Of a stretch of DNA of 17,423 nucleotides, positions 1 to 6,969 are shown one piece after another. The stretch is from UBA9410 sp036123585 (GTDB lineage Bacteria > Actinomycetota > Acidimicrobiia > Acidimicrobiales > MedAcidi-G1). Positions within the stretch are counted from its first letter, which is position 1; the number at the start of each line of letters is the position of its first letter. The stretch lies in contig JAZADN010000042.1 of assembly GCA_036123585.1 (NCBI GenBank), forward strand, positions 1-17,423, given 5' to 3'. The notes beneath the pieces are model-generated. The model ran no database searches. It was not told where the DNA came from and saw only the letters and a list, made by a program, of their open reading frames with translations. The translations under genes and the position numbers were made by a program.

Positions 1-284
1 ACCGGGGGAACGCGGAACTGGTCGTTCTCGACGGACGGCGCGGCCGCCAGCACTTCGGCCCGGTCGCTGGTCTCGCCGACGGCATCAGGCCGCAGAACGT
101 TGCGCAGCGGCAGCGGATGGGCGGTCGGCGGGACGTCATCTAGGTCGAGGGCATCCAGGTCGGCGGCGTGGTCGAGCACATCAGCCAACTGACCGGTAAA
201 GGCGTCCAACTCATCGTCGCCCAGCGTCAGGCGGGCCAGATTGGCGACGTGGGCCACGTCTTCTCTCGTGATGCGTTCGGTCAT
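1..284 (-). CDS. gatC: Glu-tRNA(Gln)/Asp-tRNA(Asn) amidotransferase subunit C, 3' end outside window
   Basis: GatC is the small subunit of the GatCAB complex, which converts Glu-tRNA(Gln) and Asp-tRNA(Asn) to the correctly charged amides in the cytoplasm; it helps fold and anchor GatA. The visible 94 codons begin MTERITREDVAHVANLARL, the classic GatC opening, followed by an acidic helix rich in D and L, the PLRNVLRPD segment and a C-terminal SVENDQFRVPP stretch, which is where GatC proteins (about 95-100 residues) normally end. Only the last few codons and the stop should be missing. I chose ATG at 284 because AGGA lies 8 bases upstream; an in-frame ATG at 293 is possible. It follows the kinase gene by about 66 bases on the same strand with no clear promoter between, so co-transcription is likely; gatA would be expected just beyond the left edge (inference). 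Confidence 0.93.
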   Translation of the reverse strand, partial: MTERITREDVAHVANLARLTLGDDELDAFTGQLADVLDHAADLDALDLDDVPPTAHPLPLRNVLRPDAVGETSDRAEVLAAAPSVENDQFRVPP

Positions 285-350
285 CAGAGGCATCCTGGGG
301 AGTCCTAGTCGGCGTCCGGCAGACGCCGGGCCGACGGTGCAGGCTACGGG

Positions 351-2357
351 TCAGCCGGTGGCGATGACCACGAGGGTGACGGTGGCGGCCGGGAGACTCC
401 GTCGGCCGGCGGCCGGGTCCTGGCCGGTCACCATCCACTCGGACCGGTCGACGTCGGCCTGGTCAGTCGGCAGGCCCTCGACCGCCACGTCACGGAAGCC
501 GGCTGCGGCTAGGCGGCTCTCAGCGGCCAGCAGGCTGAGACCCTGCATGGTGGGCACGACTCGTTCCACCGCGCCGAGCGACACCACGACGCGCACGTCG
601 TCGCCTACTTCGATCCGGGTCCCGGCCGGCGGCTCGATCCTCAACACACGGCCAGCGGCGACCCACTCGTCGTGCTCCTCGCCCATCGTCGGAGCCAGGC
701 GCAGGGCGATCAGCTCGGCTACCACGTCGGCCGGCATCATCCCCTCCAGGCCCTCGGGCACCAAGCGCGGTAGCGGCCCTTCGGACACCAGTAGGTCGAC
801 CGCCGAACCCTGGGGAACGGCGGCTTCGGTGGTCAGGACCTCCATGACCAGACCGAAGGCCACGTCCTCGCTGCGCTCCCGGGTAACGGAGCCAACGACG
901 AGGCCGGCTTCTTCGATCTGTCGGGCCGCCTCGGACTCGCTAGCGCCCACCAGGCCCTCGGGAATCGGAAGGCGGGCCGGACCCAGCGACACCAAGAGCA
1001 CCACCGTCTCGCCGGCGTCCAGCCGTGTTCCGGCGGTGGGCTGCATGGACAGGACCTGCCCCTCCACCGTGTCATCGCGGCGGTCGTAGCGCTCCTCAAC
1101 TGTCCAGCCCAATTCCACGAGAAGCGAGCGTGCGCTGTCACCGGCCGTGTTGACAAGCGACGGAACGGCCCGAGTGGTCGGCCGGTTGGCGTCCCACAAG
1201 GCCAGACCGCCGACGACGGCGACGGCGGCCAGCACGGCCACCATCAGGGTTCCCACCCATCGTCGACGACGCCGGACCGGCAGGTGGAAGTCGGCCGGTG
1301 CCTCGCCAGGGCGGATCGGCGAGCGGCCGGCGGCAGGCGAATGGACTCCGATCGGCGAGTGGGCCTGCGTAGGCACTCCGGAAGGGTCGGTGAACACCGA
1401 CGGTGCGGCGTGCTCGGCCTCACCGGGCATGGGGGCGGCACCCACCTCGCCCGGTCCGACCAGGGGCAGCGGTTCGGGTCGGGCCATACGCCCGGCGGCG
1501 TCAAGCAGCATCCGACCCAGTTCACGGGCCGTGGGCCGGTTCCCCACGTCCGCGGTACCGGCATGGGCGACCACGGGGACCAGCGGACCGAGGGCATCGG
1601 GGATAGGCACATCGCGGCCCACCCGAGCAACCAGCGTGTCGGAAATGGTGTCGGCCACGAACGGAAGGTGGCCGGTCACCCCCTCGACCATGCACAGCGC
1701 CAGGGCGTAGACGTCGGACCGGCCGTCCAGCGGGAGCCCCTGAGCCTGCTCCGGGGAGGCGTAGCGGGCGGTGCCGATGACGCCTCCACCACCGAATAGC
1801 TCGCGGCTCGATGCTCCGGTGAGGGCCTCGGCTAGGCCGAAGTCTGCAATGCGCAAGCGCGCGTCCTGGCCGAACAAAAGGTTCGCTGGCTTGACGTCGC
1901 GGTGGACGATGCCCTGGCGGTGCGCGTGGTCGAGGGCTCGGCATGCCTCGAGTGCAACGGTCAGCATCTGCGAGGGGCTGAGGGTGCGACCCGAAGAGAG
2001 GATGCTCCGCAGGCTGCCGCCACCCAGGTACTCGGTGACCAGGTAGGCCTGTCCGTCGACGCCCCAGTCGTATATGGCCACCACATGGGGGTCGGCCAGC
2101 GAGGCCACCAGGCGGGCCTCGGTCCGGAAGCGCTCCACGAACGCCTCGTCGCCGACCAGCGAGGAGTGCAGGACCTTGACGGCCACCTGTCGACCCAGCG
2201 ACAGGTCGTCGGCCAGGTAGACGGTGCCCGAACCTCCGGTGCCGATCACGTTCCCGAGGCGGTAGCGGCCGCCAAGCATCCGTCCGGACGCGGGCCCACC
2301 ATGGAACGGCGCGGCGGGACGGCCGGCGGGGACCCCCGCGGAGAATCCGTCGGTCAC
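351..2357 (-). CDS. PASTA-domain transmembrane Ser/Thr protein kinase (PknB/StkP class)
   Basis: A 668-residue membrane kinase. The cytoplasmic kinase domain (about 31-290) is complete: glycine loop GTGGSG at 39-44, ATP lysine K61 in VAVK, helix-C E80, catalytic loop HRDVKPAN with D154, DFG at 172-174 and a SPEQ version of the APE motif near 201. A proline-rich juxtamembrane linker (about 291-365) ends in RRRRR, followed by one membrane span (about 367-388). Four extracellular PASTA repeats of about 66 residues fill 397-668; in this family they bind muropeptides or lipid II and couple wall synthesis to phosphorylation. The GTG start is preceded by TAGCCT 6 bases upstream and no ribosome site, so a leaderless mRNA is likely. 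In many actinobacteria the PASTA kinase lies with rodA/pbpA; here it lies between ligA and gatC. All catalytic residues are present, so it should be active. Substrates cannot be read from the sequence. Confidence 0.93.
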   Translation of the reverse strand: MTDGFSAGVPAGRPAAPFHGGPASGRMLGGRYRLGNVIGTGGSGTVYLADDLSLGRQVAVKVLHSSLVGDEAFVERFRTEARLVASLADPHVVAIYDWGVDGQAYLVTEYLGGGSLRSILSSGRTLSPSQMLTVALEACRALDHAHRQGIVHRDVKPANLLFGQDARLRIADFGLAEALTGASSRELFGGGGVIGTARYASPEQAQGLPLDGRSDVYALALCMVEGVTGHLPFVADTISDTLVARVGRDVPIPDALGPLVPVVAHAGTADVGNRPTARELGRMLLDAAGRMARPEPLPLVGPGEVGAAPMPGEAEHAAPSVFTDPSGVPTQAHSPIGVHSPAAGRSPIRPGEAPADFHLPVRRRRRWVGTLMVAVLAAVAVVGGLALWDANRPTTRAVPSLVNTAGDSARSLLVELGWTVEERYDRRDDTVEGQVLSMQPTAGTRLDAGETVVLLVSLGPARLPIPEGLVGASESEAARQIEEAGLVVGSVTRERSEDVAFGLVMEVLTTEAAVPQGSAVDLLVSEGPLPRLVPEGLEGMMPADVVAELIALRLAPTMGEEHDEWVAAGRVLRIEPPAGTRIEVGDDVRVVVSLGAVERVVPTMQGLSLLAAESRLAAAGFRDVAVEGLPTDQADVDRSEWMVTGQDPAAGRRSLPAATVTLVVIATG

Positions 2358-2363
2358 ACCCCG

Positions 2364-2369
2364 AGGCTA
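2364..2369 (-). promoter_or_regulatory. -10 element of the PASTA kinase gene (leaderless)
   Basis: On the minus strand TAGCCT is followed by 6 bases and then GTG at 2357. This places the expected transcription start at or next to the start codon. No good -35 box is seen. It forms an inverted pair with the plus-strand TAGCCT at 2389-2394. Confidence 0.6.
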
Positions 2370-2388
2370 CCCGCGCGGACCCCATGGA

Positions 2389-2394
2389 TAGCCT
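2389..2394 (+). promoter_or_regulatory. -10 element of the gene at 2401 (leaderless)
   Basis: TAGCCT, then GCGCCC (6 bases), then the GTG at 2401. There is no ribosome binding site and no recognisable -35. The position where a -35 would lie (about 2366-2371) overlaps the opposing kinase -10, so the two divergent genes seem to share one symmetric promoter. Confidence 0.55.
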
Positions 2395-2400
2395 GCGCCC

Positions 2401-2814
2401 GTGACCCGACGCCGCGCCCTCGTCATAAGCATCCTGATGGGCCTGGGGATCGGGATTCTGGTCCTGGCGGCCCTCCTGCCCAGCGAGGAGACCGGCGACG
2501 TTGCCGTGGAGGCCAACCCGGCGGTCTCCGAGCTCCTGCCCCCGAGGGGCGACACCGTCCTACCGCAAGCCAACGTGGGGGCCATCCTCGCCGCGGGCTG
2601 GTCGGGCGAGATTCTCCACATCGGCGGGACGGCTATCCCACTGGACCAGCAGCGAGTCGAGCCGGCGCTGAACTCGGTGGTCTTCCGCCCCGATGAGGGC
2701 CTGGCCCTGGAGCGCCTCCCATCCCAAGACGTGTGCGCCACGATGCGCTACTGGTCGGTCCGCAACCCGGACCGGACCTCGACCATCGACTGGTGCTTCC
2801 GGGTCGACGGTTGA
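2401..2814 (+). CDS. Small membrane-anchored exported protein of unknown function
   Basis: 137 residues; I do not recognise a family. It starts MTRRRALVIS with three arginines, followed by a hydrophobic segment (about 7-27), as in a signal anchor or uncleaved signal peptide, so most of the chain should lie outside the membrane. The remainder is mixed and soluble-looking, with only two cysteines (C112 and C132), well placed to form one disulfide. The GTG start is preceded by TAGCCT with a 6-base gap, supporting a leaderless transcript. It is divergent from the PASTA kinase, with 43 bases between the start codons, and converges on ligA. Sharing a promoter region with a sensor kinase makes an envelope role plausible, but that is inference only. 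Codon use matches the neighbours. Confidence 0.7.
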   Translation: MTRRRALVISILMGLGIGILVLAALLPSEETGDVAVEANPAVSELLPPRGDTVLPQANVGAILAAGWSGEILHIGGTAIPLDQQRVEPALNSVVFRPDEGLALERLPSQDVCATMRYWSVRNPDRTSTIDWCFRVDG

Positions 2815-2819
2815 GCCAG

Positions 2820-2859
2820 CCCACCTGACCAGCAGCCCGCCGGGACTCCTCAGGTTGGG
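2820..2859. terminator. Possible hairpin between converging genes
   Basis: CCCACCTGA at 2820-2828 can pair with TCAGGTTGGG at 2850-2859 (one bulged base), with a loop of about 21 bases. It lies just after the stop of the gene at 2401, and its right arm covers the ligA stop codon, so it could act in both directions. There is no T-tract, so intrinsic termination is not assured. Confidence 0.3.
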
Positions 2860-4877
2860 AGTTCGCCACTTGCCAGCAGGTCCTCGAAGGCGGCCTCGTC
2901 GAGGACCGGAACCCCCAGGCCCTCGGCCTTCGCCAGTTTGGAACCTCCCCCCTCGCCTGCCACCAAAGCCGTGGTATTCGTCGAAACGCTGCCCGGCGAC
3001 TTCCCGCCCCGGGCCACGATGGCTGCCTTCGCCTCGTCGCGGGACATCGACGAGAGGGTGCCGGTGACAACGATCGACAGGCCGTCGAGCACCGCTTCGA
3101 CTTCGCCGGCCTCACCGACGCCCGTGGCCTCGAGGCACACCCCGGCAATCCGTAGCCGCTCCAACAGTTCGCTGTTGCGCGGCTCGCGCAGCCACCCGTG
3201 GACGCTGGCCGCAATGGTCGGGCCGAGACCCTCCACGGACTCGATGTCCTCCACCGTTGCCGCCTGCAGACCGTCCAGGTGGCCGAACGCCGAAGCCAGC
3301 ACGTCGGCCACCGTGGTCCCCACGTGGGGGATCCGTAGACCGAATAGCAGTCGGCCCAACGGCCGATCGCAGGCCATGTCGACGGCCCTCCGCAGGTTCT
3401 CCACCGAGGTCTCGCCGAATCCGTCCCATGCGGCGATCCGGTCGTAGTCCAGGGCGAACACGTCGGCCACGTCGACCAGGAGGCCCTCAGACACGAACAG
3501 GTCGACCCGCTGTTCACCGAAGCCCTCGATGTCCATAGCGCCCCGCGAGGCGAAGTGCTCGATGCGGCCCCGAACCTGGCGGGGGCACGTGTGGTTGGCG
3601 CAGAAGGTGGCCGCCTCGCCCTCAGGGCGGACCAGCGGACCGCCACAGGCCGGACACTCGGTGGGGAAAGTCCAGGGCACCGAGTCGTCCGGACGTTCGG
3701 AGGCCACGTGCCGGAGCACCTCGGGGATGACGTCGCCGGCCTTACGGACCACCACCACATCGCCGGGTCGGACGTCCTTTGCCGCCACCTGGTCGGCGTT
3801 GTGCAGCGTCGCCGCGGCCACCGTGGATCCGCCGACGAACACCGGCTCGAGCCGGGCGACCGGGGTGGCCTGGCCACCGGGCCCGATGGATACCTCGATG
3901 TCCAGCAGGCGGGTGGTGCGCTCCTCTGGGGGCAGCTTGTAGGCAATGGCCCAACGGGGCGCCCGAGCCGTGAATCCGAGCTCACCCTGGAGGGCTAGAT
4001 CGTCGACTTTCACCACCACACCGTCGATCTCGTAGTCGAGGTCGTGGCGGGCAGCCTCTACAGCGACCACGTGGGCCACCACGTCGTCGACGTCGCCGAA
4101 GCGGTTCCGGTGAGCGTCGACTGGCAGGCCGAGGGCGTCCAGCCACTCCAGGGTCCCGAGGTGTGAGGTCTGCTCAGGCCCTCCCACCACCTCGCCCAGC
4201 TGGTAGGCCCAGAAAGAGAGGTCTCGGGTGGCTGTCACGGCGGCGTCCTTCTGGCGGAGCGAACCCGCCGCGGTGTTGCGGGGGTTCACGTAGGTCTTCT
4301 CGCCGGCCGCCTCCTGCGCGGCGTTGAGTTCGGCAAAGGCAGTGAGGCCCATGTACACCTCGCCGCGCACCTCCACGACGGGGGGTGCCCCGTCGACCAG
4401 GCGCTCGGGCACGTCGTCGATGGTCCGGACGTTGGCAGTGACGTCCTCACCGACCCGTCCGTCGCCGCGGGTGGCCGCCTGGACGAGCACGCCGTCCTCG
4501 TAGCGCAGCGACACGGCCAGGCCGTCGAACTTCAGCTCGCAGGCCCAGACCACCGGTGGGGCGTCGCCGCCGAGACGCCTGACAACCCGTTCGGTCCAAG
4601 CCCTGAGCTCGTCGACGTCGAAGGCGTTGTCCAGCGATCGCATCGGCACCCGGTGCTGCACTTCGGCAAAGGTGCTGCGACCCGCCGCGCCCGCGCTCTG
4701 GGTCGGCGAGTCGTGGGCAACCAGGTCGGGGTGCTCAGCCTCCAGCGTCCGGAGCTCGGAGAGGAGGGCGTCGTAGTCGGCGTCGGGGATCTCAGGTGCA
4801 TCGTCAACGTGGTACCGCTGGTCGTGGTGGGCGATTAGTGCCCGGAGTTCGTCGATCCGGGCCGCACCTCCATCCAC
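2850..4877 (-). CDS. ligA: NAD+-dependent DNA ligase LigA
   Basis: LigA seals nicks in replication and repair using NAD+ as AMP donor. The 675-residue chain has the full family architecture: Ia domain with HDQRYHVDDAPEIPDADYD (about 18-36), adenylation domain with the nucleophile K116 in CELKFDG, the RGDG/GEDVT segment (about 137-146) and a VVVK lysine (290); OB fold (about 320-400); zinc finger cysteines C408, C411, C426 and C431; helix-hairpin-helix repeats (about 440-585); and a C-terminal BRCT domain (about 597-672). The GTG start is supported by TAGGAT 6 bases upstream, which reads better as a -10 than as a ribosome site. One oddity: the OB-fold motif usually written GRTG reads GPGG (about 332-335). 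It sits in the desulfurase-mnmA-ligA-gatC neighbourhood, which resembles mycobacteria. Confidence 0.97.
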   Translation of the reverse strand: MDGGAARIDELRALIAHHDQRYHVDDAPEIPDADYDALLSELRTLEAEHPDLVAHDSPTQSAGAAGRSTFAEVQHRVPMRSLDNAFDVDELRAWTERVVRRLGGDAPPVVWACELKFDGLAVSLRYEDGVLVQAATRGDGRVGEDVTANVRTIDDVPERLVDGAPPVVEVRGEVYMGLTAFAELNAAQEAAGEKTYVNPRNTAAGSLRQKDAAVTATRDLSFWAYQLGEVVGGPEQTSHLGTLEWLDALGLPVDAHRNRFGDVDDVVAHVVAVEAARHDLDYEIDGVVVKVDDLALQGELGFTARAPRWAIAYKLPPEERTTRLLDIEVSIGPGGQATPVARLEPVFVGGSTVAAATLHNADQVAAKDVRPGDVVVVRKAGDVIPEVLRHVASERPDDSVPWTFPTECPACGGPLVRPEGEAATFCANHTCPRQVRGRIEHFASRGAMDIEGFGEQRVDLFVSEGLLVDVADVFALDYDRIAAWDGFGETSVENLRRAVDMACDRPLGRLLFGLRIPHVGTTVADVLASAFGHLDGLQAATVEDIESVEGLGPTIAASVHGWLREPRNSELLERLRIAGVCLEATGVGEAGEVEAVLDGLSIVVTGTLSSMSRDEAKAAIVARGGKSPGSVSTNTTALVAGEGGGSKLAKAEGLGVPVLDEAAFEDLLASGELPT

Positions 4878-4883
4878 GCAACG

Positions 4884-4889
4884 ATCCTA
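4884..4889 (-). promoter_or_regulatory. -10 element of ligA (leaderless)
   Basis: On the minus strand TAGGAT, then CGTTGC (6 bases), then the GTG start of ligA at 4877. The GGA inside it could be mistaken for a ribosome site, but the hexamer and spacing match those before other genes in this window. Confidence 0.55.
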
Positions 4890-4899
4890 CCGAGGGCCA

Positions 4900-4928
4900 G
4901 TGACGTGCCCCGGAGCGGCCTCTAGCGT
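4900..4928 (+). promoter_or_regulatory. Promoter of the membrane protein gene at 4935
   Basis: GTGACG at 4900-4905 (sharing the TGAC core of TTGACA), a 17-base spacer, then TAGCGT at 4923-4928, then 6 bases to GTG at 4935. This arrangement favours 4935 over the GTG at 4929, which directly abuts the -10. Confidence 0.5.
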
Positions 4929-4934
4929 GTGACG

Positions 4935-5879
4935 GTGCCACGCTTAGCCTTCCTGCCGATGCTGTCGGCGATGGCCCGGCGGATCGGCGCCGAGAACGCG
5001 CCCGGCCGGCATTCAGAACGGCGCGACGTCGCCGGCCTGCGGATCCTCTGGGTGCTGCTGCCCCTGCTGTCCGGACCGCTGGTCGCCGACGCCCTCCATG
5101 ACATGGACCCCGGCCCCCGGTCAACGGCCTCGGCACTGCTTTGGACCCTGTGGGCGATCGCCATGGCTGCCACCTTTGTCCCCCTCCCGGCGACCCTGAC
5201 CGTCTTGCGCCTCGGCGGTCCGGCCGTCGCTGTGCTGACCGCGTGGAGCGCCGCGACCTCCGACGACGCCGTGCACATCGGTTTCGGGTTGGCCGCCGGC
5301 GCCCTGGCCGCTCTGGCCAGCTTCGCCGCTCCAGTCGCCGACCGGTTCGTAGACGGGGCCTCCTACGGCGACGAGCGCCGCTTTCTGCTGAGGTCCCCCG
5401 GCCCTGTCGCCCTGGTACTCGGCCCGATGGCCACCGCGATCTCGATGATCAGCGCCGCGACAGGCCCAATCCTGCTTCTGGACCGGCATTGGGTGGCCGG
5501 CAGCGTGGCCACCGGGATCGGTTGGCCGCTGGCCGCCCTGGCGGTCCGGGCTCTGCACCGGCTGACCCGGCGGTGGATCGTCCTCGTCCCAGCCGGGTTT
5601 GTGCTCCACGACCACCTTTCGCTGGCCGAGCCGACGCTGCTGCAGCGGGCCAGCCTCGAGCGGATCGTCGCCGCTCCGGCCGGAACCGGTGCCATGGACC
5701 TCACCCAGCGGGCTCGCGGCCTGGCGCTGGAGGTGCGGTGCCGCCGACCCCACGACGTTCTGCCGGCCGACGGCCGGAAGGCCACCGAACTGATGGCCGT
5801 CGAGGCGTTCCTGTGCTCGCCGGCCCGACCCGACGTGGTCCTTGCCGAGGCCGCCCGACGTCGTCTCCCGACCGGCTGA
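4935..5879 (+). CDS. Multi-pass membrane protein of unknown function
   Basis: 314 residues from GTG 4935 (316 from the alternative GTG at 4929). I cannot assign a family. It has a short basic N-terminus, then hydrophobic segments at about 37-54, 66-84, 95-106, 114-133, 156-181 and 187-206, so five or six membrane spans. A C-terminal soluble domain of about 100 residues follows, starting RRWIVLVPAGFVLHDHLSL (213-231); it is rich in arginine and probably cytoplasmic. The loop at 134-153 is charged (DRFVDGASYGDERR). The gene is divergent from ligA (57 bases between start codons) and converges on mnmA with 16 bases between stops. No catalytic motif is evident. Codon bias and GC match the neighbours, and the frame is clean, so it is a real gene. 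Confidence 0.82.
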   Translation: MPRLAFLPMLSAMARRIGAENAPGRHSERRDVAGLRILWVLLPLLSGPLVADALHDMDPGPRSTASALLWTLWAIAMAATFVPLPATLTVLRLGGPAVAVLTAWSAATSDDAVHIGFGLAAGALAALASFAAPVADRFVDGASYGDERRFLLRSPGPVALVLGPMATAISMISAATGPILLLDRHWVAGSVATGIGWPLAALAVRALHRLTRRWIVLVPAGFVLHDHLSLAEPTLLQRASLERIVAAPAGTGAMDLTQRARGLALEVRCRRPHDVLPADGRKATELMAVEAFLCSPARPDVVLAEAARRRLPTG

Positions 5880-5895
5880 CCCCCCTTCTGCCCGA

Positions 5896-6969
5896 TCAGG
5901 TGGCCATGGCGCCACCGACCACCTCGTCGCCCTCGTAGAAGACCACCGCCTGGCCCGGGGCCACACGTCGATGCGGTCGGGCCCACCGGACAACTGTCCC
6001 CTCGTCCTCGGAAACGATCGCCGGGTGAGCCGCGCCATGGGCGCTGGTCTGCACGTCGAGGCTGGACCCGGTCCGGTCCTGACCGGCCGTCCACGCCACG
6101 GACTCCACCGGCGTCCCGTCGACCAACAAGTCCTCGGCCGACCCCACGGTTACGGTCGCCGCGGCGACATCCACGTCGAGCGCGTAGCGGGGCTCACCCC
6201 CACCGGCCAGGGCCATCCCTTTGCGCTGGCCCACCGTGACCAGCTCAATGGCCTCCACCGAGCCGACCTCTGCGCCGGCGGCGTCGACGACCCGGCCGGG
6301 GGTCAGCGGGATCCGACGACGCAAGAAGTCGACGCGGCCCTGCTCCCGGGTGATGAAGCAGACGTCCTGGCTGTCCGGCTTGTCAGCTGTCCGCAGCCCC
6401 AGGTCCGCCGCCTGGCGTCGCACCGCTTCCTTGGTCAGGCCACCGATGGGCAACAGCAGGCCGGCCAACTGCTCCTGGTCGAGCATGTGCAGGACGTACG
6501 ACTGGTCCTTGGCGGCGTCGACGGCTCGGGCGATCCGCCGGGTCCCGTCGGGCCGTTCGACAATCCGGGCGTGGTGGCCAGTGGCGATGGTGGCGAAGCC
6601 GAGGGCGGCGGCCCGGTGCCGGAGCCGGGTGAACTTGACGTGCCGGTTGCACTCGATGCACGGGTTGGGAGTCCGTCCTGCCGCGTGGTCGGACACGTAG
6701 GGAGCCACCACGTCTAGGTCGAAGTCGTCCCCCAGGTTGAACACGTGGTGCTCGATACCAAGGGCGTCGGCTACCCGACGGGCGTCCTCGACGTCGGACA
6801 CCGCACAACAGCCTGTATCTGACTCGCCACCCCACAGGCGCAGCGTCACCCCGACCACCTCGTGGCCTGCGTCGCGGAGCATCGCCGCGGCCACCGACGA
6901 ATCGACTCCGCCGGACATTGCGACCATGACCGGGGATCCGGTCCTCTCGACGGAGGTCGCGGCGGTCAT
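5896..6969 (-). CDS. mnmA: tRNA-specific 2-thiouridylase MnmA
   Basis: MnmA adenylates U34 of tRNA-Lys, -Glu and -Gln and inserts sulfur as 2-thiouridine, using persulfide sulfur from a cysteine desulfurase. The 357-residue chain has the PP-loop SGGVDSS at 19-25, the first catalytic cysteine C104 in NPCIECNRHVKF, the second C204 in SQDVCFI (E. coli C102 and C199), and the GHHAR motif at 131-135. The C-terminal beta-barrel domain is present, including GQRKG and the RWxxPHRxVAPGQ segment. Length is normal for the family. The ATG overlaps the stop of the upstream desulfurase gene (ATGA), which implies translational coupling, and the two proteins are functional partners. There is no separate promoter or strong ribosome site. 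Confidence 0.97.
   Translation of the reverse strand: MTAATSVERTGSPVMVAMSGGVDSSVAAAMLRDAGHEVVGVTLRLWGGESDTGCCAVSDVEDARRVADALGIEHHVFNLGDDFDLDVVAPYVSDHAAGRTPNPCIECNRHVKFTRLRHRAAALGFATIATGHHARIVERPDGTRRIARAVDAAKDQSYVLHMLDQEQLAGLLLPIGGLTKEAVRRQAADLGLRTADKPDSQDVCFITREQGRVDFLRRRIPLTPGRVVDAAGAEVGSVEAIELVTVGQRKGMALAGGGEPRYALDVDVAAATVTVGSAEDLLVDGTPVESVAWTAGQDRTGSSLDVQTSAHGAAHPAIVSEDEGTVVRWARPHRRVAPGQAVVFYEGDEVVGGAMAT

Noticed and set aside
241..1089. Long plus-strand open frame of 282 codons opposite the PASTA kinase gene and gatC
   Set aside because: Low-complexity Ser/Thr/Arg composition, antisense to a clear PASTA array; an artefact of GC-rich codon bias.
4929..4934. GTG 4929 as start of the membrane protein
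   Set aside because: It directly abuts TAGCGT; GTG 4935 has the 6-base gap seen at other genes. Not excluded.
5121..6094. Two overlapping minus-strand frames (5121-6038 and 5363-6094) opposite the membrane protein
   Set aside because: Low-complexity Arg/Gly-rich products overlapping mnmA and the membrane protein; shadows.
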